A stretch of DNA of 64,000 bases. Source: Undibacterium_A arcticum. GTDB lineage: Bacteria > Pseudomonadota > Gammaproteobacteria > Burkholderiales > Burkholderiaceae_D. Where the stretch lies: assembly GCF_042660705.1 (NCBI RefSeq), contig NZ_JBHSUQ010000001.1; one strand, 5' to 3'. The position numbers and the translations under genes are program-made. Shown here piece by piece: positions 46,226-59,048 of this stretch. The notes beneath the pieces were generated by a model. The model was not told the DNA's origin. It saw only the letters and a program-made list of their open reading frames with translations, and did not search any database. Within the stretch, counting starts at the first letter, position 1. The number at the start of each line of letters is the position of its first letter.

Positions 46226-49200
46226 TTATTGCGATTCGACCGCCGGGCGCGCTGCTCTTGAACCACGGCCCACAACCAGCATCACCAGTTTCTTCAGGTG
46301 GCGATACACGAATCTGACCAGCGTCAGTGTCAGCAACGCTTCGATCAACGTCAGCGCGAACGCGACCATCGAATTCCAGCGCGCGTCGCGCCGATGGAAC
46401 TTGGCAAGCATGCGATCGTGGGCGATCTCGATGCTGTCGTAGAAGGTCGGTACCACCAGCAAGGTCAGCAAGGTCGAGGTGATGGTGCCGCCGATGATCG
46501 CGACTGCCAGCGGGCGGTAGAATTCGCCGCCTTCGCCCATGCCGATCGCGACCGGCATCATGCCGGCGATCAACGCGAAGGTGGTCATCAGGATCGGACG
46601 CAGACGCATGCGGCCGGCATACATCAGCGACTCTTCGCGCCCATGGCCCTCGGCCTCATGCTTGCGGGCGCAATCGAGCAACAGGATCGCGTTTTTTGCG
46701 ACCAGTCCCATCAGCATGATGACGCCGATGAAGCTCATCAGGTTGAGCGTGCCCTTGGTCAGCAACAGGCTGATCACGACACCGATCAGGCTCAGCGGCA
46801 GCGACAGCATCACCGCCACCGGCGCGGTGAACGAACCAAATTGCATCACCAAGATCAGGTACATCAGACCGATGCCCATCACCAGCGCGATCAGCATCTC
46901 GGTGAACAGTTCCTTCTGGTCGCGCGCCGCACCGCCCAGCGCAATGCCATAGCCCGGCGGGAAGTCGATCGCCTTGGCGATCTTCATCGCATCGGTGGTC
47001 ACTTCGCCCGACGCACGTCCTTGCGCATTGGCCGACACCGCGATCATGCGCTTGCCGTCCATGTGCTGGATTTGCGCCGGCCCCTTGCCCATCGTGACGG
47101 TCGCGATCTGATCCAGCGGCACCATCATATTGCTGCCTGTCACCGCAATCGGCAGATGCTCGATATTCTCGGCGCTGACGCGGTCATCCGGATGCAGGCG
47201 CACGGCGACGTCGCGTGATTCGCCGGTCGGGTCGACCCAGTCGCCCACTTCGACGCCGGCAAATGCGACCCGCAGAGCCTGCGCCGCATCGCCGGCCGAA
47301 ATCCCGAGTGCATTGGCAAGTCCGCGATTGAGTTCGATCTTCAACTCGTCCTTCGGCTCCTGCTCGGACAGGCCAACGTCGGCTGCGCCGTCGACTTGCT
47401 TGAGTTGTTCCATGAAGGCGGTGGCGATCTCCATCAGCTTGCGCGAATCCGGGGCGGAGAACTGGATCTGCACCGGCTTGCGGGCACCGTTGTTCAAGTC
47501 GTCCAGCACCACATATTCGGCGCCGACAATACGCTCCATCAACTTGCGCAGAGCGATTGCGACCTCGATGGCGGAGCGTTTGCGATCGGTGCTTTTGCCG
47601 ATATCGACATACACGCGGCCGCCGCCGGCATTGACACGGCTATTGGTGGCGACAGTCTCCGGCAGCGTGCGTGCCAGTTCCGCGGCCTTTTCCACTTTCA
47701 GTCGCGAGTATTCGAGGCTGGCGCTGGATGGCGTGCGGACGTCGATCGCGAGGGTGCCATTATCGGCCGCCGGCATGAAGCTCGAACCGCCAAACTTGAC
47801 ATGCAATAACAGTGCACCAACCAGGCTGAGTACCGCGATGATGGCCATCCACTTGCGATGATGCAAGGCCCACGCAATCACGCGTCCGTAGCGGTCGGCC
47901 TGATGGTCGAACCAATGGTTGAATCTCGACAGCAACAGACTGAGGCCGCGTTTCGGTTCCAGGTGATGACCCACCGGGTCGCCCCAATAAGCCGACAGCA
48001 TCGGATCGAGGGTGAACGAAATGAACAGGCTGACCAGTACCGAACTGGCGACGGTCAACGCGAACGGACGGAACCATTCGCCCGAGATGCCGGGCATGAA
48101 CGCCACCGGGATGAACACCGCGATGATCGAGAAGGTGGTGGCGGCAACCGCCAAGCCAATTTCGCGCGTGCCCTCGATGGCTGCCGTGCGGCGATCGGAG
48201 CCCAGTTGCATGTGACGGACGATATTTTCACGCACCACGATCGCATCGTCGATCAGCACGCCGATCGCCAGTGACAGCGCGAGCAGGATCATGAAGTTCA
48301 GCGTGAAGCCGGATAGCCAGACCGCAATGAAGGCGGCGATGACCGAAGTCGGCAGGCTGAGCGCGGTAATCAAGGTCGAGCGCCAGGAATTGAGGAATAT
48401 ATACACCACCAGGATGGTCAGCACTGCACCGAACAGCAGCGATTCGATCACGTTGTTCAGGTTGCTCTGCGCATCCTTGCCGCCGTCCTGGGTCACTTCC
48501 AGCTTGGTGCCGCTGGGCATGGTCTTGTTGACCTCGGCAACCATGTCGCGCACCTTGTTGGCGACCGTGACGGTACTGGCAGTGCGGCCACGGGTGATCG
48601 AGATCCCGACGTTCGGGCGGCCGTTGCGCAGGCTGACGCTATTTAGTTCGGCGAAACCGTCGGCAGTGGTGGCGACCTGGGACAGCCGCACCACTTCATC
48701 GCCACGGCGCTTGATCACGATTTTTTCAAACTCGGCAGGCGATTCGATGCGACCGACCAGCCGGATGCTTTGTTCATCGAGCGCACCGCGGATTTTGCCG
48801 ACCGGGGCCGTGGTGTTCTGGTTGCGCAGCGCATTGACCACATCGGTGATCGATACGTTGTATTCACGCAGCTTCTCGGCACGCAACAGCACGCTCAGCT
48901 CGCGCTTCAGCGAGCCGCCGACGCTGACCGTGGCGACGCCGTCGATGCCGCGGAATTTATCTGACAGCTCGTCTTCCGCCAGCCGCGAGATTTCGGCATG
49001 ACTCAGCGTCTTGGACGACAGCGCCAGCTGCATGATCGGCTGTTCCGACGGATCGACACGCTCGAGAATGGGTTCGCGCATCTCGGTGGGCAGCTTGTAA
49101 CGCACCGACGCGATCGCATTGCGCACCTCGTCCGACGCTTCGATCATGTTCTTGTTGAAATTAAATCAGAACAATGCTGGCGTTGCTCTCGCTGGCGGTG

Positions 49201-49445
49201 GAGCGGACCTGGTAGACGCCGGAAATGCTCTGCAGCGATTTTTCGATGCGGTTGATGACCTCGCGTTCCACCGTCTCGGGCGATGCGCCCGGATAGGGCA
49301 CGCTGACCACCAGCACCGGCTGCTGCACGTCGGGAATCTGGTTGACGCGCAATTTCTTGAGCGCCAATAAACCCAGGCACATCAGCGCGATGATGACGAC
49401 GATCGTCGCGATCGGACGCTTGATACTGAAGTCAGACAGGAACAT
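46226..49445 (-). CDS. RND (HAE1/AcrB-type) efflux permease (one frameshift)
   Basis: Inner-membrane pump of about 1070 residues. It starts MFLSDFSIKRPIATIVVII, has the two large periplasmic loops and twelve helices, and shows family motifs LSLAIGVLIDDAIVVRENI and GVIMLMGLVAKNAILLLDCAR. The frame breaks at 49163-49165 on the plus strand (AAA, two bases short), after about 95 residues. The C-terminal tail is extended. It starts three bases after its membrane-fusion partner. It is likely to expel drugs or organic compounds; no outer-membrane channel gene is adjacent. Confidence 0.92.
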
Positions 49446-49448
49446 GGT

Positions 49449-50639
49449 CTATTTCTCCGCGGTGGCGGTGGCAGTGCCGGACGCAGCGGCAGTCACGGTC
49501 GCTGCGGCCGGCGCCGCTGCCGGCGCAGGAGCGGCGCCATTCGCAGCCTCGACCTTCTGGCCGTCTTTCAGGCTGGAGCCCGGGTTGCGGAGCACCTGGT
49601 CGCCTTCGGCCAAGCCGCTGCGGACCACGTAATCACCGCGTCGCTGGTCACGTTCGCCGAGGACGAGGCTGATTTTTTGGACGGTGCCGCCAGCGACGCG
49701 CCACGCGAAGGTCTTGTCGCCGTTGCGTACCAGGGCCGCGTCCGGAATCATTAGGGTCGGCGTGCTGCCGGCCTCGATCCGACCTTCGGCGTACAAACCG
49801 GACACGCCGGGCTGATTGCCGTCGGCAAAGCCGACCAGCACTTCAACCTGGCGGGTGGTGGCATTGGCGGCCGGATCGACCCGTTTGACCTTGCCGGAAA
49901 ATTCCTGCTGAGCGTAGCCGTTGACGCGGAAGTTGACCGCTTGACCGATCTTGACGCTACTGATCTTGTCAGCCGATACCAGCCCCTCAAAGCGCATGCT
50001 GGTCGGGTCGATGACCTTCACCAGTTCCTTGCCGATCTGCGCGGTATCGCCGGCTGACACCTTGCGTTCGCTGACCACGCCGGCAAATGGCGCGCGCACT
50101 TCGGTGCGTTGCAATTGCTGACGGGCCTGCACCGCGCGCGTCTTGGCTGCCGACAGGTCGCTCTGTGCATTGTTGCGGCGGGTTTCTGCATCGTCGAGCT
50201 GCTGGATCGACGCCATGCCGGAGTTGCGCAGGGTCTTGAGCCGTTGCAGCTGCCGTTCGGCCTGATCCAGCGCTTGCGCCGATGCCCGTACGCCCTCCTG
50301 GGCCGAGGCCAGGCTGTCGCGAATCGAGGTATCGTCCAGACGCACCAGCACATCGCCTTTCTGGACGCTCTCGCCGTTTTCCTTCAACACCTGCAGCACC
50401 ACCGATGACACTTCGGCGCGCAGGTCGGCGCGCCGCTCGGGCTGTACCGAACCGGTGATCACGGGGCCGGAACCGAGCGCGTTGGTGCGCACGGTCAGCA
50501 GGTCTTCCGCCGCAATCAGCAGCTTGGCAGATGCGCTGGCGCGCGCATTTTTGTCGACGCCGTCTGCACTCTTGAGGCCCTTGCTACAGGCGGCAAGCGA
50601 TAACATAACGGCGACAGCAAGTAGGGTTTGGCGCAGCAT
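49449..50639 (-). CDS. RND efflux membrane-fusion (periplasmic adaptor) lipoprotein
   Basis: HlyD/AcrA-type adaptor of 396 residues with a lipoprotein signal ending LSLAAC. The lipoyl-like strands (GSVQPERRADLRAEVSSVVL), a coiled-coil hairpin (residues about 115-185) and the beta-barrel domain (MRFEGLVSADKISSVKIG) are in order. The C-terminus is an Ala/Pro-rich tail. It links the downstream RND permease to an outer-membrane channel. Confidence 0.92.
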   Translation of the reverse strand: MLRQTLLAVAVMLSLAACSKGLKSADGVDKNARASASAKLLIAAEDLLTVRTNALGSGPVITGSVQPERRADLRAEVSSVVLQVLKENGESVQKGDVLVRLDDTSIRDSLASAQEGVRASAQALDQAERQLQRLKTLRNSGMASIQQLDDAETRRNNAQSDLSAAKTRAVQARQQLQRTEVRAPFAGVVSERKVSAGDTAQIGKELVKVIDPTSMRFEGLVSADKISSVKIGQAVNFRVNGYAQQEFSGKVKRVDPAANATTRQVEVLVGFADGNQPGVSGLYAEGRIEAGSTPTLMIPDAALVRNGDKTFAWRVAGGTVQKISLVLGERDQRRGDYVVRSGLAEGDQVLRNPGSSLKDGQKVEAANGAAPAPAAAPAAATVTAAASGTATATAEK

Positions 50640-50848
50640 TGTGAGCTCCCGATAGCGATGTTATTTTGGGCGGTGGAGATAGGGGACATGCGACCGCAAG
50701 GCGCAAAGTATCCATGAGCCCGCGATCCAGTGTCAACGACCATTTTCCGAGTGGCAAGGCAGGATAATTGATGCGGTCAACCGCAATCTGCTAGCGCCCT
50801 TGACCTGCTTGGCGAATTGAAATTGTCATGGACGTCCGACCCCAATAG

Positions 50849-51661
50849 TCATGGCGTTCTGACCGATACGGATGGTGCCGCGGTCTGGTCCCAAACCTGG
50901 CCCGCCAGCCAGCCGTCGATTTGTGCCGCGACCCACCGGCCGGCGTCCAGCGGCAGGTCATGACCGGCGTCGGGATGCATGATCAGCGTGGTGTGCCAGC
51001 ATGCCGCCAGTCGCTGCGAACAGCGCGGATCGACCAGCCGGTCACCAAAGCTGGCGAGGATCAGCAGTGGCACGTCCGGCTTGTGGCGTGGCGCGGAAAA
51101 ACACGCAGCGGCCAGCAGTTGCCGCAGCGCGTTGCGGCGCGTGACGGGGTATTGCTGCCGATAGCCTATCCATTCTATGAGGATGCGTCTGTGCCTGCTG
51201 GAGTCTGCGTCGCCATCGCGACTGGTCAGGTGCAGGATGCGTCGCTCTTGGAGGGCGGCGTCACGGCGCAGCGCTAGTGCGCACAGCGTCCAGTAATTGC
51301 TCGGCCGCAGTCGGTGGTAAAACGGACTGAACGGGCGCAGGCTGGTATTGATCAACACGCAGGCTTGCAATTCACCCGGAAAGCGCGTGCACCAGTCGAC
51401 CGCCACCATCGCGCCGAGCGACAGCCCTAGCAGCCGGTAGGGCGGGGCGATGCCGCGCTGCCGTAATTGAGCACGGCAATCGTCGGTCATTTGTGCGATC
51501 CGCAGCGGGCTGCGTAATTGATGCCGGCCGCCGTTGCCGGGCAGATCGAGCGTCACCAGCCCGATCGCGTCGTCGCCGCACATGTCGCGCAAGAACGTTG
51601 GAAATTCGCCCCAGTGGCGGGTTTCCCGCATCAGGCCGCGCAGCAGGACCCAGCTCGTCAT
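50849..51661 (-). CDS. Alpha/beta hydrolase
   Basis: About 270 residues. The nucleophile elbow is GLSLGAMVA, the oxyanion region WVLLRGLMRETRHWGEF lies near the start, and the C-terminal PDAGHDLPLD supplies the histidine. The ATG overlaps the stop of the upstream peptidase gene by four bases (ATGA), so the two genes are coupled. The substrate is unknown; a lipid, ester or peptide is possible. Confidence 0.83.
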   Translation of the reverse strand: MTSWVLLRGLMRETRHWGEFPTFLRDMCGDDAIGLVTLDLPGNGGRHQLRSPLRIAQMTDDCRAQLRQRGIAPPYRLLGLSLGAMVAVDWCTRFPGELQACVLINTSLRPFSPFYHRLRPSNYWTLCALALRRDAALQERRILHLTSRDGDADSSRHRRILIEWIGYRQQYPVTRRNALRQLLAAACFSAPRHKPDVPLLILASFGDRLVDPRCSQRLAACWHTTLIMHPDAGHDLPLDAGRWVAAQIDGWLAGQVWDQTAAPSVSVRTP

Positions 51662-52683
51662 AACAGCGCGTCCGGATACCAGCGCGCGAACGCCTGTTGC
51701 TGATGATGGGTGCGGGCCGCGCCGGACGGCAGCCACCGTTCATGGCCGCAGGCGGCGCGTGCCAGAAAATCGAGCCATACCAGATGGCTGCGCAGCACCC
51801 GTTGCAGGCGATGCACCGGTTTCGGATTGAACAGGCCCTGGCGCGTCAACAACTGGCGCGGATTCTTCTTGACCCACAGCCACGAGCCCATCTCCAGCGT
51901 GAACGGCAAGAACACGCGCTGACCGTCTTCGGTGGCCTTCAGATACAGGTAATCCCACAGGTCGCCGTGGGTCAGATACTGCCGGCTCTGGGGCTCGAAC
52001 AGGTAATTGTGATTCGGGTAGGTCTGGCTGAACAAGTCTTCCAGCGCGTTGATATCGGCCAGATGCCGGATCGGCGTCGTGGTGTGCGCATGCGGAAACC
52101 AGATCCGGTCGCGCAGCCCGAACCCGGAGTGGCAATCGAGCGCCAGGCTGAAGCGGCGCGTCAGCAATTCGTCCTCGACGATGCGGCAGACTGCCTGGTT
52201 CTCCGCCTCCATCGGCGCTCCGGCCACGCCGCGATACCATGGCAGCCGCGGGCTGTGGCGCTGGCCGCCGAGCAGGAACGGCACCTGGTCGAGGGCGTCG
52301 ATCGGCGCATTGCGCATCAGGTCGACGCCCTGCGGATTGCAGCGCGTCGATTGCGACATGCCGCCCGGATTGACCAGCGGCATGAATACCAGCCGCACCG
52401 TCGCCAGTTGCTGGTGCAACACATGATCCCAGCGCAGCCGCGCCAGCAGGCTGCGCAGATACACCAGCAGCACCTGGGTACCGATGCGTTCCAGCCCGTG
52501 CACGCCGCCGAAAAAGCCAACCGCCGGCACCTGCGCGCTCGGATTGCCGAGCGCCAGTGCATACACCGGCAATCGCTCGCCGCGGCTGTTCACTTCGCAC
52601 GCGATACGCACGTCCAGATCGGCCGCGCCTTCCTCGATCAGGCGTTCCAGTTCCAGCAGTTCGGGCAGCCTAGGTGCGGTCAT
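51658..52683 (-). CDS. M14-family zinc carboxypeptidase
   Basis: About 341 residues. Zinc ligands are in GGVHGLERIG (HxxE) and LALDCHSGFG, and the catalytic glutamate is probably in TLEMGSWLW. NPGGMSQSTRCNPQGVDL is the substrate-binding Asn/Arg segment. There is no signal peptide, which points to a cytoplasmic or atypical substrate. I take the ATG at 52683; 52773 is an alternative in-frame Met. It forms a two-gene unit with the hydrolase. Confidence 0.83.
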   Translation of the reverse strand: MTAPRLPELLELERLIEEGAADLDVRIACEVNSRGERLPVYALALGNPSAQVPAVGFFGGVHGLERIGTQVLLVYLRSLLARLRWDHVLHQQLATVRLVFMPLVNPGGMSQSTRCNPQGVDLMRNAPIDALDQVPFLLGGQRHSPRLPWYRGVAGAPMEAENQAVCRIVEDELLTRRFSLALDCHSGFGLRDRIWFPHAHTTTPIRHLADINALEDLFSQTYPNHNYLFEPQSRQYLTHGDLWDYLYLKATEDGQRVFLPFTLEMGSWLWVKKNPRQLLTRQGLFNPKPVHRLQRVLRSHLVWLDFLARAACGHERWLPSGAARTHHQQQAFARWYPDALL

Positions 52684-52878
52684 CGCGTCATGGATTGAGC
52701 AGGAATGAACCGGCAGCGAATGTGCCAATTCAATTGGAAACCATAGCACGCGGTAGTCATCCAAATATGACATTGCAATAAATTCGGCCCCCGGGTCTCG
52801 CAATAGGAGACGGCCGCGAGCACCCGCCGGTTACAATATCCGCCTTCGATCCAGTCCACTCCAACCCACCCCGCCACC

Positions 52879-53613
52879 ATGACAGACTCCGTACGCCTTG
52901 CCAAACACCTCGCCGAACAAATCGCCTGCTCGCGCCGTGAAGCCGAGAACTACATCGAAGGCGGCTGGGTGCAGGTCGACGGCAGCGTGATCGAAGAGCC
53001 CGGCTACCGGCTGCAGCCCGGTCAACGGGTCGACCTGCTGCCCGGTGCCAGCCCCGATCCGATCGCGCCGGTCACCATCTTGCTGCACAAACCGGCCGAT
53101 CTATCGGTGTTGCCGGACGCCGATGGCATCAGCGCGGCGCTGCAGTTGATTCAACCGGACAGCCTGGCCGCCGACGACCGTTCCGGCCTGCGTTTCTTGA
53201 AGCGTCATGTGACCGGGCTGCAGCTGACCGATGTGCTGGAAGCGCGTGCCAGCGGCCTGTTGGTATTGACCCAGGACTGGCAGATCGCGCGCAAGCTGAT
53301 CGATGATGCGGCCCGCGTCGAGCACGAATTCATCGTCGAAGTGAGCGGCGACCTGGTGCCCGACGGCTTGGCGTTGTTGAATCACGGGCTGAGTTTCAAT
53401 GGCAAGCCGCTGCCCCCAATCAAGGTCAGCTGGCAAAACGAAACCCGCTTGCGCTTCGCACTGAAGACGCCGCCGCGCGGGCTGATTCCGCATATGTGCG
53501 AGAAGGTCGGCTTGACCGTGCAAGCGATGAAACGCATCCGCATCGGCCGCGTGCCGATGGCCAGTTTGGCGGTGGGGCAGTGGCGGTATTTGCTGGGGTA
53601 TGAGCGGTTTTGA
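52879..53613 (+). CDS. RsuA/RluF-family pseudouridine synthase-like protein with altered catalytic motif
   Basis: A 244-residue protein with an N-terminal S4 RNA-binding domain (RLAKHLAEQIACSRREAENY) and a pseudouridine synthase fold. Where active members have RLD followed by GLL, this protein has VLEARASGLLVLT: a glutamate (E121) stands at the catalytic aspartate position. The C-terminal HMCEKVGLTVQAMKRIRIG is normal. It may be inactive as a synthase and retain RNA binding, or the motif may be shifted. The gene is otherwise intact and not frameshifted. Confidence 0.83.
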   Translation: MTDSVRLAKHLAEQIACSRREAENYIEGGWVQVDGSVIEEPGYRLQPGQRVDLLPGASPDPIAPVTILLHKPADLSVLPDADGISAALQLIQPDSLAADDRSGLRFLKRHVTGLQLTDVLEARASGLLVLTQDWQIARKLIDDAARVEHEFIVEVSGDLVPDGLALLNHGLSFNGKPLPPIKVSWQNETRLRFALKTPPRGLIPHMCEKVGLTVQAMKRIRIGRVPMASLAVGQWRYLLGYERF

Positions 53614-53716
53614 TGTGGGCGTTGTGCCGCTATTGCATCAGCGTGTGTGCTGATGGCTAACTAGAGGCGATCCGACTGCCGGCGTGGGGATCGGGACTTC
53701 AGTCAAAAATAGGTAG

Positions 53717-53885
53717 CCTGTCGTCCCAGCGAACGCTGGGACCCAGAGGCGTTCGTCGCTGGGGGACGCTATACGCACCGAGCGTGTCCTTTAATCCTTT
53801 AGATCGTGTCGGATGTATTACTGCGAATCTTCGTCGCCATGTGCGGCAAACGACGCTGGGTCCCAGCGTGCGCTGGGACGACGTA
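53717..53885. repeat. Pair of REP-like palindromes in inverted orientation
   Basis: Two copies of GTCCCAGCG-NN-CGCTGGGAC (53723-53742 and 53860-53879), each flanked on one side by ACCCAG/CTGGGT, lie in opposite orientation about 120 bp apart. This resembles the BIME arrangement of repetitive extragenic palindromes common in betaproteobacteria. It fills the 373-bp gap between the convergent pseudouridine synthase gene and ygiQ and may act as a bidirectional transcript end. Confidence 0.75.
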
Positions 53886-53986
53886 TCTAAGGATGGATGG
53901 GCTGAATGTTGTTAGGCTTCGGTGGCGGCAAGGTCGGACGAACACCCGACCAGTACTGATTCGCGCTGATCAGTATTGCGTCTCGC

Positions 53987-56272
<2,286 letters not shown>

Positions 56273-56817
56273 GGACTTTGGTTACCGGCGTGAATGAAAA
56301 AACGCCAGTGCTGCTCCGTCAGAAGGCGGGCGCGGGGCGTAGCGAGCAGGGAAGGCCGACAGTATACCGTGTTGCGGGATCGAGTGCGATGTTTGCGGGC
56401 AGTTTTGGACTAATTCCGGGTGGTTTGTGCGATTTTGTCGGCCAATCGGTATTGGCGGCCGGCAACTTGGCGCTGCTGGGTGTGAGGGCAGGGGCAGACC
56501 ATTGCGGTCGGTATTGGTTCGGCGTGGGCGCTATTTGTTACGCGCGTTCCGGCCAACGGTGCCGTAGCCATCCGGGTGGCAGTAAATGCGAGGGGAGTAT
56601 CAGTGCAAAACAATGGTAGCGGGCCAGAATTCATTCGGCCTTTAAAAATACTGGCAGCAGTATATTTTTCTCGGAAAACTGCAACTTGGTGCTGGTCGAA
56701 TCGGCACCGTCCCCTTCGAAGCAGAAGGCAAGATAAGTCCAATGAAAACAGGCAAACGCCGCGTGCCATATCATCGCGCGGCAGCGGTCCTCGCTTGTGC
56801 CCGATCAGCAGCATCGA
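56273..56817. other. Intergenic region, 545 bp, no gene seen
   Basis: Lies upstream of ygiQ and downstream of an MFS gene. Reading frames on both strands are low quality and match nothing I recognise; no T-tailed hairpin is evident. Confidence 0.5.
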
Positions 56818-58029
56818 TTAGTGCTTTTGGTCGCTTTCTTCCGGTGGCCGTATATCCCGAAACATGCCAAGCAATAGCAAATCGTAGATAATTTTTAGAA
56901 CGCCTGCGATCGCCAATGGCCAACCAAAGGTTGACACCCCCAGTAAATAACCGGCAAGCAGCGGGCTCGCCGCTGACGCCAGGCTCCGTGGAACCGACGT
57001 GATGCTTGCCGCGGCGGCGCGCTCTCCGGGCTGCACGATTGCCATGACATAGGAGCTACGGGTCGGGACGTCCATTTGCGACAACGCGCTGCGCGCAAGC
57101 AGCATGATGATTGTCAGGCTCAACGTCGGCATCAAAGGAATGAGAATCAGGAACAGGCTGGAGGGTAAGTGCGTAAACACCATCGTATTCACGAGCCCGA
57201 ATCGATCGGCAATACGATTGGCCGCCAGATATGAGAAGGCCGTCAATACCCCGCTCCAGAAAAAGATCACTCCTGCGACCGTGGTGGAAAGCTGAAATTT
57301 CTCGAAAAGCCACAACGCGACCATAGACTGCACAACAAAGCCACCTCCGAACGCATCCAGGCTAAATAAAGCTGCAAGGATATAGACGATGCGTTTCGAT
57401 TTCTGTAACGGCGCAGCCGGCGCTTTCCGATCGCCTATGCCGATCTCTCGGGGCAGCGTGGAATAAATCAGCGCCGATACTAATCCCAATAAGCCATACA
57501 GGATAAACATCGATTGCAGCACTGTTTTCATGCCAAACCTTGATGTCGCAACCATCACGTCGGGAGCGCCGGCGAAGAGCGCGCCTGATGCGCCCGCCAG
57601 CGCGCCAATCAGGCTATAGCGAGCGAACAGGGTGGTGCGCTGGCGCTCCTCGACTGCACCAGAGAGCACCGCATGTTCAAGCGGCAAGAAGACACTGACG
57701 TCGCCGCTGGAAGGATTCAATGTTCCAACGATGGCGATCACCAGCAAAGGCCAGAAATGGGTGACAGCCGCAAAACCAAAACCGGTTCCCGCCATGAGCA
57801 GCGCTGCCATCAGCAACAACATGCGGGAGGTAAAACGGTAAGCGTAGAGTCCGACCAAAAGCGACAATACGCCGGAGCCGAACAACGTGCCGGTGGCGAT
57901 CATCCCAACCTGAAACGGCCGCATTCCCAATGCGAGCAGATAAAGCGGCAGCAGCAAGCTGACGTAGCCGTCGGCGAATGCCCGCAAGCCTCGCACCCAT
58001 AACAGACGGGAAAGAACTAGCGAATTCAC
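56818..58029 (-). CDS. MFS transporter
   Basis: A 403-residue protein with about twelve hydrophobic helices and a sugar/drug-type MFS layout; the motif after helix 2 is VGLYAYRFTSR. It contains GDVSVFLPLEHAVLSGAVEERQRT in the first half and a central loop rich in Lys/Pro. The last bases of the upstream LamG-like gene overlap its start by four. Substrate unknown; proximity to the chromate operon may be incidental. Confidence 0.82.
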   Translation of the reverse strand: MNSLVLSRLLWVRGLRAFADGYVSLLLPLYLLALGMRPFQVGMIATGTLFGSGVLSLLVGLYAYRFTSRMLLLMAALLMAGTGFGFAAVTHFWPLLVIAIVGTLNPSSGDVSVFLPLEHAVLSGAVEERQRTTLFARYSLIGALAGASGALFAGAPDVMVATSRFGMKTVLQSMFILYGLLGLVSALIYSTLPREIGIGDRKAPAAPLQKSKRIVYILAALFSLDAFGGGFVVQSMVALWLFEKFQLSTTVAGVIFFWSGVLTAFSYLAANRIADRFGLVNTMVFTHLPSSLFLILIPLMPTLSLTIIMLLARSALSQMDVPTRSSYVMAIVQPGERAAAASITSVPRSLASAASPLLAGYLLGVSTFGWPLAIAGVLKIIYDLLLLGMFRDIRPPEESDQKH

Positions 58030-58649
58030 TTACCCGAAGCAGTAGCGTAAGTGAAGTCATCGAACAGCGTCACGCTATCCGCTTTGGTCCACACGCCAGC
58101 CTTGCCGGCGCCGGCAATATGGCTATCGTTGACGTTGATATACGTTTCCATCGAGGGAAACCTGAATCGCACTCCCTTTGAACTCAACCCGCAACGTGTG
58201 CCAAACAGCAGGCGCCACCGGCGCATCCTTGTACTCGATCGTCTGGCGGGAGCCATTGGTCGTGTGATACAGCGACACATTGCCTTCCAGCGCGTTGGCC
58301 CGCGCAACATAATAATTGTTCCCATCCTTCCAGCGCCAGACCACCCCGCCTGCCTGGTCTTCCTTGCCGGAGATTGGCTTGAACTTGACTTCGACCATGC
58401 CATCCGCGATTGCAATGTCGTTTTTACGCACCAGGGGAATGTCGCAATGCCTGATTGTTTCAACACGTTGGGGCGACTTGGTGCGGATGCGTCGGTTTCA
58501 ACCGTCCAGCGAAACAGGCCTTTCCCGGTTGTGCCGCACGTCCAGCCAGACGGTGCATGGCCGACTGCGTCGGTGTCAAAATTGACTGTTTCCGACAATG
58601 CGCACGTTGCGACGGCAAAAAGACTGGCGGCAACTAAAGTAGGCTTCAT
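58026..58649 (-). CDS. Secreted LamG/DUF1080-like protein (two frameshifts)
   Basis: About 208 residues with a signal peptide (MKPTLVAASLFAVATCALS). Corrected reading shows a jelly-roll pattern: VEVKFKPISGKEDQAGGVVW, GNNYYVARANALEGNVSLY, WHTLRVEFKGSAIQVSLDG and a C-terminal DSVTLFDDFTYA, as in 3-keto-disaccharide hydrolase (DUF1080) and LamG domains. Frameshifts: GGGG at 58434-58437 (five expected) and loss of an AT in the TATATA near 58135-58143. Likely a periplasmic sugar- or surface-binding protein; no catalytic claim. Confidence 0.7.
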   Translation of the reverse strand: MKPTLVAASLFAVATCALSETVNFDTDAVGHAPSGWTCGTTGKGLFRWTVETDASAPSRPNVLKQSGIATFPWCVKTTLQSRMAWSKSSSSQSPARKTRQAGWSGAGRMGTIIMLRGPTRWKAMCRCITRPMAPARRSSTRMRRWRLLFGTRCGLSSKGVRFRFPSMETYINVNDSHIAGAGKAGVWTKADSVTLFDDFTYATASGK

Positions 58650-58700
58650 TCGATTTTCCTGAAATGTGATTGCATGCCCGTCCAAGCCTGCCGTGCCCGC

Positions 58701-58950
58701 TTATCGACGCACGCCGGCTTGCACAGCCAATGCTGTTTTGACGGCCCCTGCCAGTTCCACGGCCTTGCCCTTGCCCTTGCCCAACCCAATAATCCCTTCA
58801 AACAAATACGCAATTCCCGCAACGCTGCCCCAAGGCGCTAAAAACCCCGGTCCCGACTATCCTTGCCGCAGCCAGCACTGATGCAGTTATTTTTCCGATG
58901 CCTACTTTGCGGGTGTTCGGTGGCTTTTCATTGTCCTTTGATGCACCCAT
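58701..58950 (-). CDS. Hypothetical small membrane protein (one frameshift)
   Basis: A frame of about 83 residues starting MGASKDNEKPPNTRKVGIGK. After correcting one base near 58841-58849 it continues LAPWGSVAGIAYLFEGIIG and ends with a Lys/Gly/Ala-rich helix VKTALAVQAGVRR. One hydrophobic segment is present. GGAGGTGGCT precedes the ATG. It is probably real because both halves are non-random, but no family is recognised. Confidence 0.45.
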
Positions 58951-59004
58951 AGCCACCTCCATCATCGATGCAGCTATCAGTTATGACTGTTTAATAAATT
59001 AGTC

Positions 59005-59017
59005 TACAAAATTTGTA
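59005..59017 (+). promoter_or_regulatory. Palindrome in the chrB promoter
   Basis: TACAAAATTTGTA is a perfect 13-bp palindrome in an AT-rich stretch 32 bases before the chrB start, within TAGTCTACAAAATTTGTAAAT. ChrB is a chromate-responsive regulator in studied systems, so this is a candidate autoregulatory site. Confidence 0.45.
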
Positions 59018-59048
59018 AATACAAGGACAGTAATATAGAATTCGATTC

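Noticed and set aside
51697..52698. 333-codon plus-strand open frame
   Set aside because: Antisense shadow of the M14 peptidase gene, which has clear zinc-ligand motifs.
53717..53885. CRISPR-like repeat
   Set aside because: Only two inverted palindromic copies, no regular spacers and no cas genes.
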